DNA of 64,000 nt, taken from Desulfuromonas versatilis. GTDB taxonomy: Bacteria > Desulfobacterota > Desulfuromonadia > Desulfuromonadales > NIT-T3. Within the stretch, counting starts at the first letter, position 1; every line of letters starts with the position of its first letter. The notes under the pieces are model-generated. The model was not told the DNA's origin. It ran no database searches and saw only the letters and a program-made list of their open reading frames with translations. Where the stretch lies: the NCBI RefSeq assembly GCF_019704135.1, contig NZ_AP024355.1, positions 4,592,377 through 4,656,376 of the forward strand, given 5' to 3'. The position numbers and the translations under genes were made by a program. Of this stretch, positions 8,409-16,415 are shown one piece after another.

Positions 8409-9095
8409 TTAGCCTGCGGTCAATTTCAGAAGGGCTGAAACCTCCTTTTGCATTTCAACCAGATCGATCTTCGCTCCATCGAGGAGTTCTCCCCAAGTCG
8501 TGTTCCCGACCTTCACCTCCTGGTAGATCCGTTCAACCGCTTGTCCTGTCCTGGTGGAAATCAGGGTGGCAATGATCAACTCCGGGTTCGAGGCGCCGCT
8601 TTGGCGGACAGCTTCCAGTTCAGCCGGCTCCAGCAACTGGTATCTGGCGAACAGCTCGTCGACCACCGCCCGGTCAAGGAAGGGATCGGAATTTGCGGAG
8701 GCCAAGATCCTGAAGAAGGGAGCCCCCAAGGATTCCGCGCTGAGGCCGGAGGTGTCGAGGACTTCCCGCCAGTTGTTTTTTTCCTGCCGGGCTTGAAGCA
8801 GAACTTCCGGTGATAAGCCTGACTTGTCGGCGACCCAATAGGCGACCCAGAGGTCTTCCATGGCGGTCCCCTTTTGCTTTTTCTTCACGATCGATTTCTT
8901 GTCGATATCAAAGACGGCGGCAAAGAAGGTGTTTTGGATCGAGGCCAGAAAATACGGGTCAGCGGCCGCAGGGCGCGAGGGGTCGTATGATCGATCGGTG
9001 AAGCAATGACAGGTGATTGTCGGCAACGCCATGGCCGGGAGGGGGAAAAGCAAAACGAGGGTGAGGCCGAGCAACGTTTTTTTAAGCATGGTCAT
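8409..9095 (-). CDS. Secreted hypothetical protein
   Basis: A 228-residue protein with a clear Sec signal peptide (KKTLLGLTLVLLFPLPAMA) and no further membrane segment, so probably periplasmic. The mature part opens with TITCHCFTDRSYDP, whose two cysteines two residues apart could bind a metal or redox partner, and is otherwise helical. Two ATGs (9095 and 9089) are possible; AAGGA lies 4 and 10 nt upstream respectively. It is the last gene of a minus-strand run with an HPP-family membrane protein and a 24-codon ORF, beside the nitrite reductase block. No known domain recognised. Confidence 0.65.
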   Translation of the reverse strand: MTMLKKTLLGLTLVLLFPLPAMALPTITCHCFTDRSYDPSRPAAADPYFLASIQNTFFAAVFDIDKKSIVKKKQKGTAMEDLWVAYWVADKSGLSPEVLLQARQEKNNWREVLDTSGLSAESLGAPFFRILASANSDPFLDRAVVDELFARYQLLEPAELEAVRQSGASNPELIIATLISTRTGQAVERIYQEVKVGNTTWGELLDGAKIDLVEMQKEVSALLKLTAG

Positions 9096-9112
9096 CCGTT
9101 CCTTGCGAGGTG

Positions 9113-9187
9113 TTAATACGCGACGAAGTCCTTCCGGGATATCTCAGGGTACAACGAGGGGATTTTCTCTCCCTTGATGTAGGTCAT
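9113..9187 (-). CDS. Possible 24-residue peptide between the HPP and secreted-protein genes
   Basis: The ATG overlaps the HPP stop codon (ATGA) and is preceded by AGGGAAGGAAAAGT, a strong ribosome-binding site inside the HPP gene. The frame reads MTYIKGEKIPSLYPEISRKD and then FVAY before TAA at 9113-9115. The next gene begins 17 nt later. Coupled start, good SD and tight spacing suggest translation, but the peptide may equally be the remnant of a longer gene. I know no homologue. Confidence 0.4.
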   Translation of the reverse strand: MTYIKGEKIPSLYPEISRKDFVAY

Positions 9188-9807
9188 ACTTTTCCTTCCC
9201 TGGTCGACGTATTGTCATCAAGCTCAAGCCAGTGGGTGGGGTATCTGCGATGATAAACCACATTGTTGGTAAAAAGTGCTGTCGCCAGCAGGATCAAGGC
9301 CCCGCCAAGCACCGGGACGAGGATGTATTCCGGGCCGGCGGCCCCCTGCACGCCGATCAGGGCAGTGGCTCCGCCTGGAGGATGGGTGGTGTGGGTCAGG
9401 TTCATCGCGAAAATGGCCAGCCCCACCCCGACGGTTATGCTCAGTTGATTGGAGCCGAACAGGGCGACCACGAGCACCGCAACCAGGGCGGAGACGAGAT
9501 GACCGGCGACCAGATTGCGGGGTTGGGCCAGGGGGGAGTCGGTGGCGCCGAAAAGCAGGACGGCCGAGGCCCCAAAAGAGCCGATCAGCAGGGGATGTCC
9601 GACGAGGCTGGTTATCCAGTGAATGGCCAGGAGCCCGAGAGTTCCGCTGAGAAAACTCCAGCAAGCGTACCGCACCGACATCGGCGGACGAGAGCCCAGG
9701 AGCGGGGCCTTGCAGCGCTTTGGAAGGCGCCGCAAGCGCCGCCGGACCGGAAGATTTCGTCGCATCAGGATGGATAGGCGTCTTCTTGTCAAATCTTGGG
9801 CTCCCAT
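9184..9807 (-). CDS. HPP-family integral membrane protein (candidate nitrite transporter)
   Basis: About 207 residues with four or five membrane helices and the family signature THPPGGATAL, plus GSFGASAVLLFG and PRNLVAGH. Members of the HPP family in cyanobacteria and chloroplasts have been reported to carry nitrite, and this copy is beside a nitrite reductase and its activator, so nitrite movement across the inner membrane is a reasonable inference. The start is uncertain: the ATG at 9807 lacks a good SD, and 9765 or 9681 are alternatives. Its stop overlaps the start of a 24-codon ORF. Confidence 0.8.
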   Translation of the reverse strand: MGAQDLTRRRLSILMRRNLPVRRRLRRLPKRCKAPLLGSRPPMSVRYACWSFLSGTLGLLAIHWITSLVGHPLLIGSFGASAVLLFGATDSPLAQPRNLVAGHLVSALVAVLVVALFGSNQLSITVGVGLAIFAMNLTHTTHPPGGATALIGVQGAAGPEYILVPVLGGALILLATALFTNNVVYHRRYPTHWLELDDNTSTREGKV

Positions 9808-10063
9808 TTTCAGGGGGTAGAGCAAAAAACCGCAAGGGCATCGCACCACCCAGCACGGTGCGGGATTTCCCGGGTACTGGCAAGAGCTATACCCGGTTAG
9901 GCATTGACGCATTGATTACAGGGTCCTGCGGCGGCGGCAAAAGACGACTTCTTCCTTTAAAACAGAGGGTTGCCTTGAGCTCCGGCCCGACGGAAAAATT
10001 CGGGGGGTAGAAACCTTAGGCAGGTTGGGGCAATAGCCGGGAGGGGTGAACCCAGGGCAATGA
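9808..10063. other. Divergent intergenic region between the HPP gene and the sigma-54 activator
   Basis: Holds a 7-bp inverted repeat CCGGGTA / TACCCGG (9870-9876, 9890-9896) in the likely HPP leader, and a GG-N10-GC pair on the minus strand (GG 9894-9893, GC 9882-9881) that is too far from consensus to call a sigma-54 promoter. No gene seen. Confidence 0.5.
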
Positions 10064-10081
10064 CGTTACGCCTTTGTAACG
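10064..10081. promoter_or_regulatory. Operator CGTTAC-N6-GTAACG in front of the activator gene
   Basis: A perfect 6-bp inverted repeat with a 6-bp spacer, directly before the ribosome-binding site (10087-10092) of the sigma-54 activator. The same GTTAC-N6-GTAAC arrangement recurs at 11486-11501 upstream of nrfA. Its place suggests that the activator binds its own 5' region and limits its own synthesis. Confidence 0.7.
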
Positions 10082-10097
10082 CGGGCAGGAGGCTCCA

Positions 10098-11468
10098 TTG
10101 AATTCAGAGGATCTGATGGATCACACCGTTTTTCGAACCATCCTCGCCAGCATGGGCGAAGGGATCGTCTTTGCCGATCACAAGGACCGGATCAGGTTCG
10201 TCAACGCCGCCGCCGAGGCGATCCGCAACATCCGCGCCTGCAACTATGTGGGACGACACCTGTTGAAGACCCACTCCCCGCGGGCGGCAAATCGGATAGA
10301 AAAGCTTCTCGAGGGGCTCAAAAGCCGCGAGATCCCCTTTGCGACCCGCACCATACAGGTCAAGGGCAAGTCTTTTGAGAACAGCTACTACCCGATCCGC
10401 ACCGGCCATGGCCATTACGTCGGTACCCTGATGGTCAGCCGCGACATAACCGAGAAGAACCGGCTCAGGGAAGAAAACCTGCGGCTGCGCGAACAGGTGC
10501 AGGCCGGGCAGGAGTTCGCCGGCATGGTCGGCAAAAGTGCGGCCATGCAGCCGGTTTTCCAGACCATCATGGCCGCCGCCGGGCTCGATTCAACGGTACT
10601 GATCACCGGCGAGAACGGCACCGGCAAGGAACTGGTGGCGCGTGCTCTGCATCGGCAAAGCGGGCGCAAGAAAGCCCCCCTGGTAAACATCAACTGCGCG
10701 GCCCTGCCGGAAAATCTGCTCGAAGCCGAACTCTTCGGCCACGAAAAGGGGGCCTTCACCGGAGCCTCCCAGGCGCGCCCGGGCAAGTTCGAGCAGGCCA
10801 GCGGCGGCACGCTCTTTCTCGATGAAATCGGCGAGATGTCCCTGCCGGCCCAGACCAAGCTGCTGCGGGTGCTGCAGGAAAAGAAGGTCGAGCGCATCGG
10901 CGGGGCCCGGGAAATCCCGGTCGATGTCAGGATCGTGGCCGCTACCAACAGGGATCTGCGCCGGGAAATGGAGGCGGGGCGGTTTCGCCAGGACCTCTTC
11001 TACCGGCTGAACGTCATCCCCGTTCACCTGCCCCCCTTGCGGGAAAGGCGCGAGGATATCCTGGCGCTCGCCGAACTGTTTCTCGCCCAATTTTCGGCGG
11101 CGATGAACAAGCCGCTCAAGCGGATGACCAAGGAGGCGACCCAGACCCTGTTGCGCTACCCCTATCCCGGCAATGTCAGGGAGTTAAAGAACGCCCTGGA
11201 GCGCTCCGTCGCCCTGGGGCAAGGGGATGAACTCACCACGGCAGACCTGCCGGAAGAGATGACCGGCTCCGCCCTGAGCTCTCAGGCGGCTTGGCCCCCT
11301 CTGTCGCAAAACGCCGAAGGGCTGGCCGAGCGGATGCAAGCGGTGGAAAAACAGCTGGTTGCTGAGGCGCTGAGCCTTAGCGGCGGCAAAAAGGCCGAGG
11401 CCGCCAAAATTCTTGGGATTTCCAGAAAAACCCTGTGGGAAAAACTGAGAAAGTGGGAGATGCCGTAA
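10098..11468 (+). CDS. PAS-domain sigma-54-dependent transcriptional activator
   Basis: A 456-residue enhancer-binding protein. An N-terminal PAS domain (about 10-118, ending YVGTLMVSRDITEKN) is followed by an AAA+ domain with Walker A GENGTGKE at about 171, the sigma-54-contacting GAFTGA at about 218-223, and a Fis-type helix-turn-helix at the C-terminus (KKAEAAKILGISRKTLWEKL). The start is TTG at 10098, with AGGAGG 5 nt upstream; the first ATG (10116) is too far from it. It lies directly before nrfA, whose promoter is sigma-54 type, so it is the likely nitrite, nitrate or NO-responsive activator of nrfA. No receiver domain, so the PAS domain probably senses the signal directly. Confidence 0.92.
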   Translation: MNSEDLMDHTVFRTILASMGEGIVFADHKDRIRFVNAAAEAIRNIRACNYVGRHLLKTHSPRAANRIEKLLEGLKSREIPFATRTIQVKGKSFENSYYPIRTGHGHYVGTLMVSRDITEKNRLREENLRLREQVQAGQEFAGMVGKSAAMQPVFQTIMAAAGLDSTVLITGENGTGKELVARALHRQSGRKKAPLVNINCAALPENLLEAELFGHEKGAFTGASQARPGKFEQASGGTLFLDEIGEMSLPAQTKLLRVLQEKKVERIGGAREIPVDVRIVAATNRDLRREMEAGRFRQDLFYRLNVIPVHLPPLRERREDILALAELFLAQFSAAMNKPLKRMTKEATQTLLRYPYPGNVRELKNALERSVALGQGDELTTADLPEEMTGSALSSQAAWPPLSQNAEGLAERMQAVEKQLVAEALSLSGGKKAEAAKILGISRKTLWEKLRKWEMP

Positions 11469-11485
11469 CCCTTTCCTCCCGGCGC

Positions 11486-11501
11486 GTTACGACCCCGTAA
11501 C
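11486..11501. promoter_or_regulatory. Operator GTTACG-N4-CGTAAC upstream of nrfA (likely enhancer site)
   Basis: Perfect 6-bp inverted repeat, same GTTAC-N6-GTAAC layout as 10065-10080. It is centred about 100 bp upstream of the -24 element at 11592, a normal distance for an enhancer-binding protein. An extra GTAAC half-site lies at 11465-11469, at the end of the activator gene. Confidence 0.7.
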
Positions 11502-11590
11502 CTGGTCGAGTTCGCGCGTCGCCCTCCTTCCTGGATGCTTTTCTCCAAAAAACTCGTTCAAATCAGCAGGCTAAGGCTTTTCTCCGCCCT

Positions 11591-11606
11591 TGGCACGGGC
11601 TGTGCT
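11591..11606 (+). promoter_or_regulatory. Sigma-54 (-24/-12) promoter of nrfA
   Basis: TGGCACGGGCTGTGCT: GG at 11592-11593 and GC at 11604-11605 with the obligatory 10-bp spacing, and a full TGGCACG upstream element. Transcription should start near 11617, about 78 nt before the nrfA ATG. Confidence 0.85.
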
Positions 11607-11694
11607 GAAAGGCAGGAGCGCCGGCCGGTGCCTGTGGGAGGTTCCGTTGCGTGGCATGCAGGTTCCACCAACGCTCCAGAGAGGTTAGAAGCCA

Positions 11695-13167
11695 ATGAGA
11701 AAAACGTGGTATTTCAAGTCAGCTCCAATCTTTATTTTGGCCCTGTTCATCCTGGTCGGGACCCGGGCAGTGGGAGGCCATGCCGCAGCCGGGGTCGAGA
11801 GCGAAAACGGTCCCGCAAAGATCGCCGAAGGGACCATCGACCCCGAGGTTTGGGGTGCCGCCTATCCGGCCCAGTACGAGTCGTGGAAGAGTACCGCCGA
11901 GCCGACCCCGGTGGGCAAGAGCCGGTACAAGAGAGGGTTTGATACCGACGGCATCATCTACAACAAAATCGACGAATACCCCTACCTCGCACTGCTGCTC
12001 AAGGGGTGGGGTTACGGGGTCGAGTTCACCGAACCGCGCGGCCACGTCTACATGGTCCGCGACCAGCTCGAGGTCGAGCCGGCGCGGCTTAAGGCGGGCG
12101 GTTCCTGCCTGAGCTGTAAGACCCCCTACGCGCCGGCGCTGTACGGTAAAATGGGGAGCGATTATTTCAGCAAGCCGTTTGAGGAGGTGCGCTCCAAAAT
12201 CCCCGCCAAGGACCAGTTGCTCGGCGTCGCCTGTGCCGACTGCCACCAAAGCGGCGACCTGTCGCTGAAGATCTCCCGCGGTTTCACCCTGGGCAAGGCC
12301 CTGCAGGCACTCGGCAAGGACCAGGCCGCTTTCTCCGAGCAGGACAAGCGCTCCCTGGTCTGCGCCCAGTGTCATGTGACCTACAGCATCCCCAAGGACC
12401 AGGCGATGAAATCGACGGATGTGGTCTTCCCCTGGAGCGGCGGCAAATGGGGAGATGTCAGCATCGAGAACATCATCGAGAATATCCGCAGCAACCCTGC
12501 TTACGGCGAGTGGACCCAGAGCGTGACCGGCTTCAAGCTCGGTTTTGTGCGCCATCCCGAATTCGAGCTCTTCTCCCGAAACAGCCCGCACTGGCAGCAG
12601 GGGCTCTCCTGCGCCGACTGTCACATGCCCGCGTCCGAAAGCAACGGGGAGACGATCTCCGACCATCGGATCATGAGCCCGCTGAAAAACGACCTCAAGG
12701 CTTGCGCCCAGTGCCACGAGGAGGATGCGGAAACGCTGCGGGAGAAGGTATTCGCCATCCAGGACGAGGTCGCCTCCCTGCTGATCCGCAATGGTTATGC
12801 GACCGCCCGGGTGGCGAAGCTCTTCGAGCTGACCCATGGTGCCCAGGCTGAAGGAATTATCATAGACAACGCCCTTTACGACCAGGCCAAAGACGCCTAC
12901 GAAGAGGCGTTTTACCGGATCATGTTCATCCAGAACGAGAACTCGACCGGATTCCACAACCCTCCGGAAACCCTCAGGGTTCTGGGGGATGCAAAACGCT
13001 ATGCAGCCCAAGCCGACAGTTTCCTGCGCCAGGCACTTGCCGCAGCCAAGGTGGAGGTGCCTGAAACCGTCGACCTGGAGCTGGAAAAGTACCTGAACAA
13101 CCGGGGGGAGAAAAAACTGCAGTTCGCTCCGGAAATGGAAATCAAAGCCCCCAAGGGTTCTCGTTAA
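11695..13167 (+). CDS. nrfA: Ammonia-forming cytochrome c nitrite reductase (pentahaem)
   Basis: A 490-residue periplasmic enzyme reducing nitrite to ammonium with six electrons. A Sec signal peptide (about 1-30) precedes five haem sites: the catalytic CLSCK with lysine ligand at about 138, then CADCH (180), CAQCH (223), CADCH (306) and CAQCH (337). This is the NrfA pattern in number, order and length. GAGAGG lies roughly 11 nt before the ATG. No nrfH quinol dehydrogenase gene is adjacent, so its electron donor must be encoded elsewhere. Expression is predicted to depend on sigma-54 and the neighbouring PAS-type activator. Confidence 0.97.
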   Translation: MRKTWYFKSAPIFILALFILVGTRAVGGHAAAGVESENGPAKIAEGTIDPEVWGAAYPAQYESWKSTAEPTPVGKSRYKRGFDTDGIIYNKIDEYPYLALLLKGWGYGVEFTEPRGHVYMVRDQLEVEPARLKAGGSCLSCKTPYAPALYGKMGSDYFSKPFEEVRSKIPAKDQLLGVACADCHQSGDLSLKISRGFTLGKALQALGKDQAAFSEQDKRSLVCAQCHVTYSIPKDQAMKSTDVVFPWSGGKWGDVSIENIIENIRSNPAYGEWTQSVTGFKLGFVRHPEFELFSRNSPHWQQGLSCADCHMPASESNGETISDHRIMSPLKNDLKACAQCHEEDAETLREKVFAIQDEVASLLIRNGYATARVAKLFELTHGAQAEGIIIDNALYDQAKDAYEEAFYRIMFIQNENSTGFHNPPETLRVLGDAKRYAAQADSFLRQALAAAKVEVPETVDLELEKYLNNRGEKKLQFAPEMEIKAPKGSR

Positions 13168-13257
13168 GCTCAGCAAAACAGCATCGGTGCGGATCGCAGC
13201 TGTTCATTCTACTTGACCAGAAAGCCTTCCAACAAGACGCATCCATTGCCAAAAACA

Positions 13258-13287
13258 GGGCCACCCGATCACCAGATCGGGTGGCCC
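13258..13287 (-). terminator. Strong hairpin after nrfA, terminator-like on the minus strand
   Basis: A 13-bp perfect stem (13258-13270 and 13275-13287, loop ACCA). On the minus strand it is followed by TGTTTTTGG, but on the plus strand by GCCAAAGG, so it is a better terminator for transcripts coming from the dead RAYT gene than for nrfA. It may still protect the nrfA mRNA 3' end. Confidence 0.6.
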
Positions 13288-13333
13288 GCCAAAGGGGACC
13301 GGCTCCGAAGGTGCCTGTCCCCGCCCATGCACG

Positions 13334-14332
13334 TTATACCTTTGACCTTTGGGGTCGGGTCTTGTCAAAAATTATTTCCTGCGTCCCCAGTTGCTTCTTA
13401 ATACTATCCAAAGCCTGACTCAGAGCCCGGTCCTTCCCCATGCGCTCCTTCAGCCGCCGTACGCCCACCGGGATGCTGGCATAGTGCCCTAAGCCAAAGG
13501 CCTCCGCGATGGTCTGGTGGGAATGGCCGCCCACGATCCGGCTCACCGCGATGGCCACCGCACGTGGGACGCGGCTCCTCCCGCGCCCGTTCACGACCCG
13601 GTAACGGCTATCGGGGCAGCCGTCGAACCGTGATGCGGCCACCTGCACGATCCGCTCTATCGGCGGAGCGCAACAATGCGGCCGGTATCGGGCACCTCTT
13701 TCAGACAAGCCCGGGGCCGCTCATCTCATCGGTATTATGGCGAAATTCTTCACCGCCCAAAACCGGTTCAAGCCGCCCCTTTCGATAAAAAACGTCGATC
13801 TCCTCGTCGAGCCCCCATTCGGCAAAGGCCTGGTATCTTCGCTGCTGACCTTCTTTCGCAACCAGGTGAAGTGTCGGGTGCAGGCGAACCCAACTCGGCA
13901 CTTTCTCTCTTCCCAGGTAGCTGCGATAGCTCGACCACGGGTAGCCCACAGGGTCGCGAACCATGCCTGCCGTTACGGGATTCAAGTGGATATAGCGGCT
14001 CGTTTGGGCAAGGTAATTGTCCCCATCGACCGATCTGGCCCTGCAACGGCCACGGAACAGCGGGTCGCCAGATCCCTCGAGCAGGTTGAAACGCTGAGTG
14101 TACAGCCCGTTTAGAGCCGCATGGCACGGCTGAGATGGCCGCAGGGGGTATGGACTATCAGGGGGTAATGATGGCCCAGGAGACAGTAGCCATGGGTTTC
14201 GTGGAGAGCGTCGAGAAGTGCGAGCAAGAGCCGATCATGCTCCCCGCATTCGCCCACCTGCCTTCTCCCGGCGCCGCGATTCATCACAGGACACCAGGCG
14301 CCGTCATATTCAATGCGTAGGGGCCGAGCCAT
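13334..14332 (-). pseudogene. RAYT transposase pseudogene
   Basis: Starts MARPLRIEYDGAWCPVMNRG and can be followed through three frames. The first break is near 14110, where the frame must shift to read LNGLYTQRFNLLEG; a second is near 13705, where NTDEMSGPG gives way to the frame carrying the C-terminal helix-turn-helix (HSHQTIAEAFGLGHYASIPV). The catalytic HUH motif is also lost: GHHYPLIVHTP stands where DNHFHLLVETP is expected, so the second histidine has become proline. Both defects make it inactive. Confidence 0.85.
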
Positions 14333-14377
14333 GGCGCAAACCTGCCGCCCAAATCTTTTTTGTCAAAACCCGACCCC
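13351..14377. mobile_element. Degenerate RAYT element with imperfect terminal repeats
   Basis: A 1027-bp unit bounded by GGGGTCGGGTCTTGTCAAAA (from 13351) and the inverted, slightly different copy ending CCCGACCCC at 14377; the first 21 positions match at 19. It shares only the outer GGGGTC and a general layout with the intact element at 7268-8313, so it is a different RAYT subfamily. The enclosed transposase gene is broken. Confidence 0.75.
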
Positions 14378-14673
14378 TTCGCTGGGGACTGAGGTCGAAG
14401 CCAGAGGGGAGGCGGCCAAATTGTTAAGCGAGAACTACTGCCCCTTTTCCACCAGCATGTTTTCACATTTCCTCCTTATTCGAGCGCTACTCTGCAGACC
14501 TATGGGAAACCTTCAACACAGAGATTCACAATGAAGAAGCAGCTACTCAGGGCAACGCCCATCTTGCAGCAGGAAAGAGGTGGCCCCGGAATTGGGAGCG
14601 GGACCGGCGGAAAGTAGCGCAGTGAAACAAGGCTCCATTCCCCTTCGGCCGAGATTGATGACCTTTTTTGTTA
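14378..14673. other. Intergenic region between RAYT remnant and pseudopilin operon
   Basis: No gene, RNA or repeat recognised in this part. It is slightly AT-richer than its neighbours and may hold the enhancer sites for the sigma-54 promoter that follows. Confidence 0.4.
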
Positions 14674-14689
14674 TGGCATTTCAGGTGCT
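14674..14689 (+). promoter_or_regulatory. Sigma-54 promoter of the pseudopilin operon
   Basis: TGGCATTTCAGGTGCT: GG (14675-14676) and GC (14687-14688) spaced by exactly 10 bp, with TGGCA and TGCT flanks. It lies 57 bp before the first ATG. Type IV pilus genes are commonly under PilR and sigma-54, which supports this call. Confidence 0.7.
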
Positions 14690-14745
14690 TACTGGGCTGC
14701 GAGGGTTGAAGGGGGCGACGCAGCGGATTAAGGGAAAGGGGCGTC

Positions 14746-15264
14746 ATGGGAGCATTCGGATCAAGGGCGAGCCAGCGGGGGTTCACCCTCCTCGAGATGC
14801 TGGTTGCACTGGGGCTGATCGCCATCTGTCTGGCCTTCGCCACACCGTATTTCAGGGGGATGATGGAGAATTCCCGGGTGCGCACCACGGCCCAGTCGAT
14901 CTTCTCGGCTTTCCAGAAAGCCCGGTCGGAGGCGGTGCGTCTCAACAGCGATGTGGTCATCAGCTTCGTCAAGACCGCAGAGGGGACCACCGGCGGCTAC
15001 GAGGTGTTCCTCGATGACGGCGCAGGTACGGGAACCGCGGGTAATTTAAGCCGGGACGGGTCCGAGGGGAGTTTTACCGGCGTCGTGACTGTCGAGCAGG
15101 GCGTCGATCTGTACGAAGCGGATTTCGACGGCAACACCGCCACGGGGTTCACTTCCAGGGGACTTCCCCTCGACGGTCGCAGCGGACAGGTTGCGGTGAA
15201 AAACGACCGCGGACGTAACCTGACCATCGTTTTGAGCCCGGCAGGCGCCGTCAGGATACGGTAG
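14746..15264 (+). CDS. GspH/FimT-type minor pseudopilin
   Basis: A 172-residue prepilin-like protein. The class III signal is RGFTLLEMLVALGLIAICLA: cleavage after glycine leaves N-terminal phenylalanine and the conserved glutamate five residues in. The hydrophobic helix is followed by the FimT/GspH globular part (SRVRTTAQSIFSAFQKARSE). Minor pseudopilins prime assembly of type IV pili or type II secretion pseudopili at the inner membrane. First of four genes in an operon, with AAAGGGG before the ATG. Confidence 0.9.
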   Translation: MGAFGSRASQRGFTLLEMLVALGLIAICLAFATPYFRGMMENSRVRTTAQSIFSAFQKARSEAVRLNSDVVISFVKTAEGTTGGYEVFLDDGAGTGTAGNLSRDGSEGSFTGVVTVEQGVDLYEADFDGNTATGFTSRGLPLDGRSGQVAVKNDRGRNLTIVLSPAGAVRIR

Positions 15265-15275
15265 GGAGGGTGTTG

Positions 15276-15998
15276 ATGGAAAAAGTCTCTGCAGCATCTC
15301 CCCGTGGGTTCACGCTGATCGAGATCCTGGTCAGCCTTGCCCTGGCAGGCATCGTGGTTTCGGCGATGCTCGGCGTCTATATCACCAGCAGCCGGCAGAG
15401 CGTCGTTCAGGACCAGGCCATTGTCATGGAGCAGAACCTGCGGGCCGGCATGCGCTTTCTCACCAGCGAACTGAAGATGGCGGGGTACAATCCCGCCGCC
15501 ATAGAGGCGGGTCTCTCCGCCCCGAATGAACAGCCCGCCATCATGGCTGCCGATGCCACGGGAATTTACTACATCAAAGATGATAACGGCAACGGAGCCA
15601 CCGACGACCTGGGCGACCACGTTGTTTTCCGTTTCTACGATGGGAGCAGCCTCGGTTACCAGGAGGGAACCGACTCCGCCGACGGTGACGGCGACGGGTT
15701 TCCCGATTTCGCCGACACCCTGGATGCCGTGGCCGAGCAGCTCGAGGGGGTGGAGTTCTTCTATCAGCTCGATGACGGGACCCAGGTGCTCAATCCCGCG
15801 GCGGCTCAAAGGGCGGAGATTGTGGCGGTGCAGGTCACGCTGGTCGCCCGAACCGCCTGGGAGGATCCCCGTTTCGTCAACGAGACGACATTCACCGGGC
15901 CGGGGGGGACGGTCTTTTACGATCCGACCACGGCGACGGACGGGTTTCGCAGGCGGATGTTGAGCACTCTGGTCAAACTGAGGAACCTGGCAATATGA
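15276..15998 (+). CDS. pilW: PilW-family minor pseudopilin
   Basis: A 240-residue protein with the prepilin motif RGFTLIEILVSLALAGIVVS and the PilW-type region (LRAGMRFLTSELKMAGYNP). An acidic stretch DSADGDGDGFPDFADT looks like a calcium-binding loop, a feature seen in several extracellular pilus proteins. The ATG at 15276 is 5 nt after GGGAGGG. Its stop codon overlaps the pilV start (ATGA). Likely part of the minor-pilin complex at the pilus tip. Confidence 0.88.
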   Translation: MEKVSAASPRGFTLIEILVSLALAGIVVSAMLGVYITSSRQSVVQDQAIVMEQNLRAGMRFLTSELKMAGYNPAAIEAGLSAPNEQPAIMAADATGIYYIKDDNGNGATDDLGDHVVFRFYDGSSLGYQEGTDSADGDGDGFPDFADTLDAVAEQLEGVEFFYQLDDGTQVLNPAAAQRAEIVAVQVTLVARTAWEDPRFVNETTFTGPGGTVFYDPTTATDGFRRRMLSTLVKLRNLAI

Positions 15999-16372
15999 AG
16001 AGACAGGATTGCGACAACGGCGGTTTCACCCTGGTCGAACTTCTCATTTCCCTGGTGATCTTCTCCATCGGGATCCTCGCGGTGGGGTCCATGCAGCTCA
16101 CCTCCATGAAGGGGAACACCCAGGCCGTCATGATGACCGAAGGACTGGCCGTGGCGGAAGACAAGATGGAGGAGCTGCTCACCCTCGCCTACGACGGTCC
16201 GGAGCTCGACGTGGGGGATCATGAAGAGACCGTCGACAACAACACCATCAACTGGTCGGTCACGGAGGATACTTCGAGGACCTATTCACTCAAGGATATC
16301 CTTCTGTCGGTGACCTGGAGTGAAAAGGGGCAGCAGAAATCCGTTGAGCTGCGCAGCCTCAGGGCCGAGTAG
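15995..16372 (+). CDS. pilV: PilV-family minor pseudopilin
   Basis: A 125-residue protein with prepilin motif GGFTLVELLISLVIFSIGIL and the PilV hallmark that follows (AVGSMQLTSMKGNTQA). It overlaps pilW by 4 nt, so translation is coupled. It is short compared with many PilV proteins but complete. Position between pilW and pilX matches the order of minor pilin operons. Confidence 0.88.
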   Translation: MKRQDCDNGGFTLVELLISLVIFSIGILAVGSMQLTSMKGNTQAVMMTEGLAVAEDKMEELLTLAYDGPELDVGDHEETVDNNTINWSVTEDTSRTYSLKDILLSVTWSEKGQQKSVELRSLRAE

Positions 16373-16415
16373 CCGTCACGATAACCGGGCATCGCGGGAA
16401 AGGGGGCAGCAGGCC

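Noticed and set aside
9880..9896. Possible sigma-54 promoter for the HPP gene (GG-N10-GC, minus strand)
   Set aside because: The -24 half reads GGGTAT rather than TGGCAC; spacing alone is not enough.
13258..13287. Strong hairpin after nrfA as the nrfA terminator
   Set aside because: No T tract on the plus strand; kept only as a hairpin that fits minus-strand termination.
14547..14990. A 147-codon minus-strand frame over the pseudopilin promoter
   Set aside because: Overlaps the start of a clear pseudopilin gene and shows no family features.
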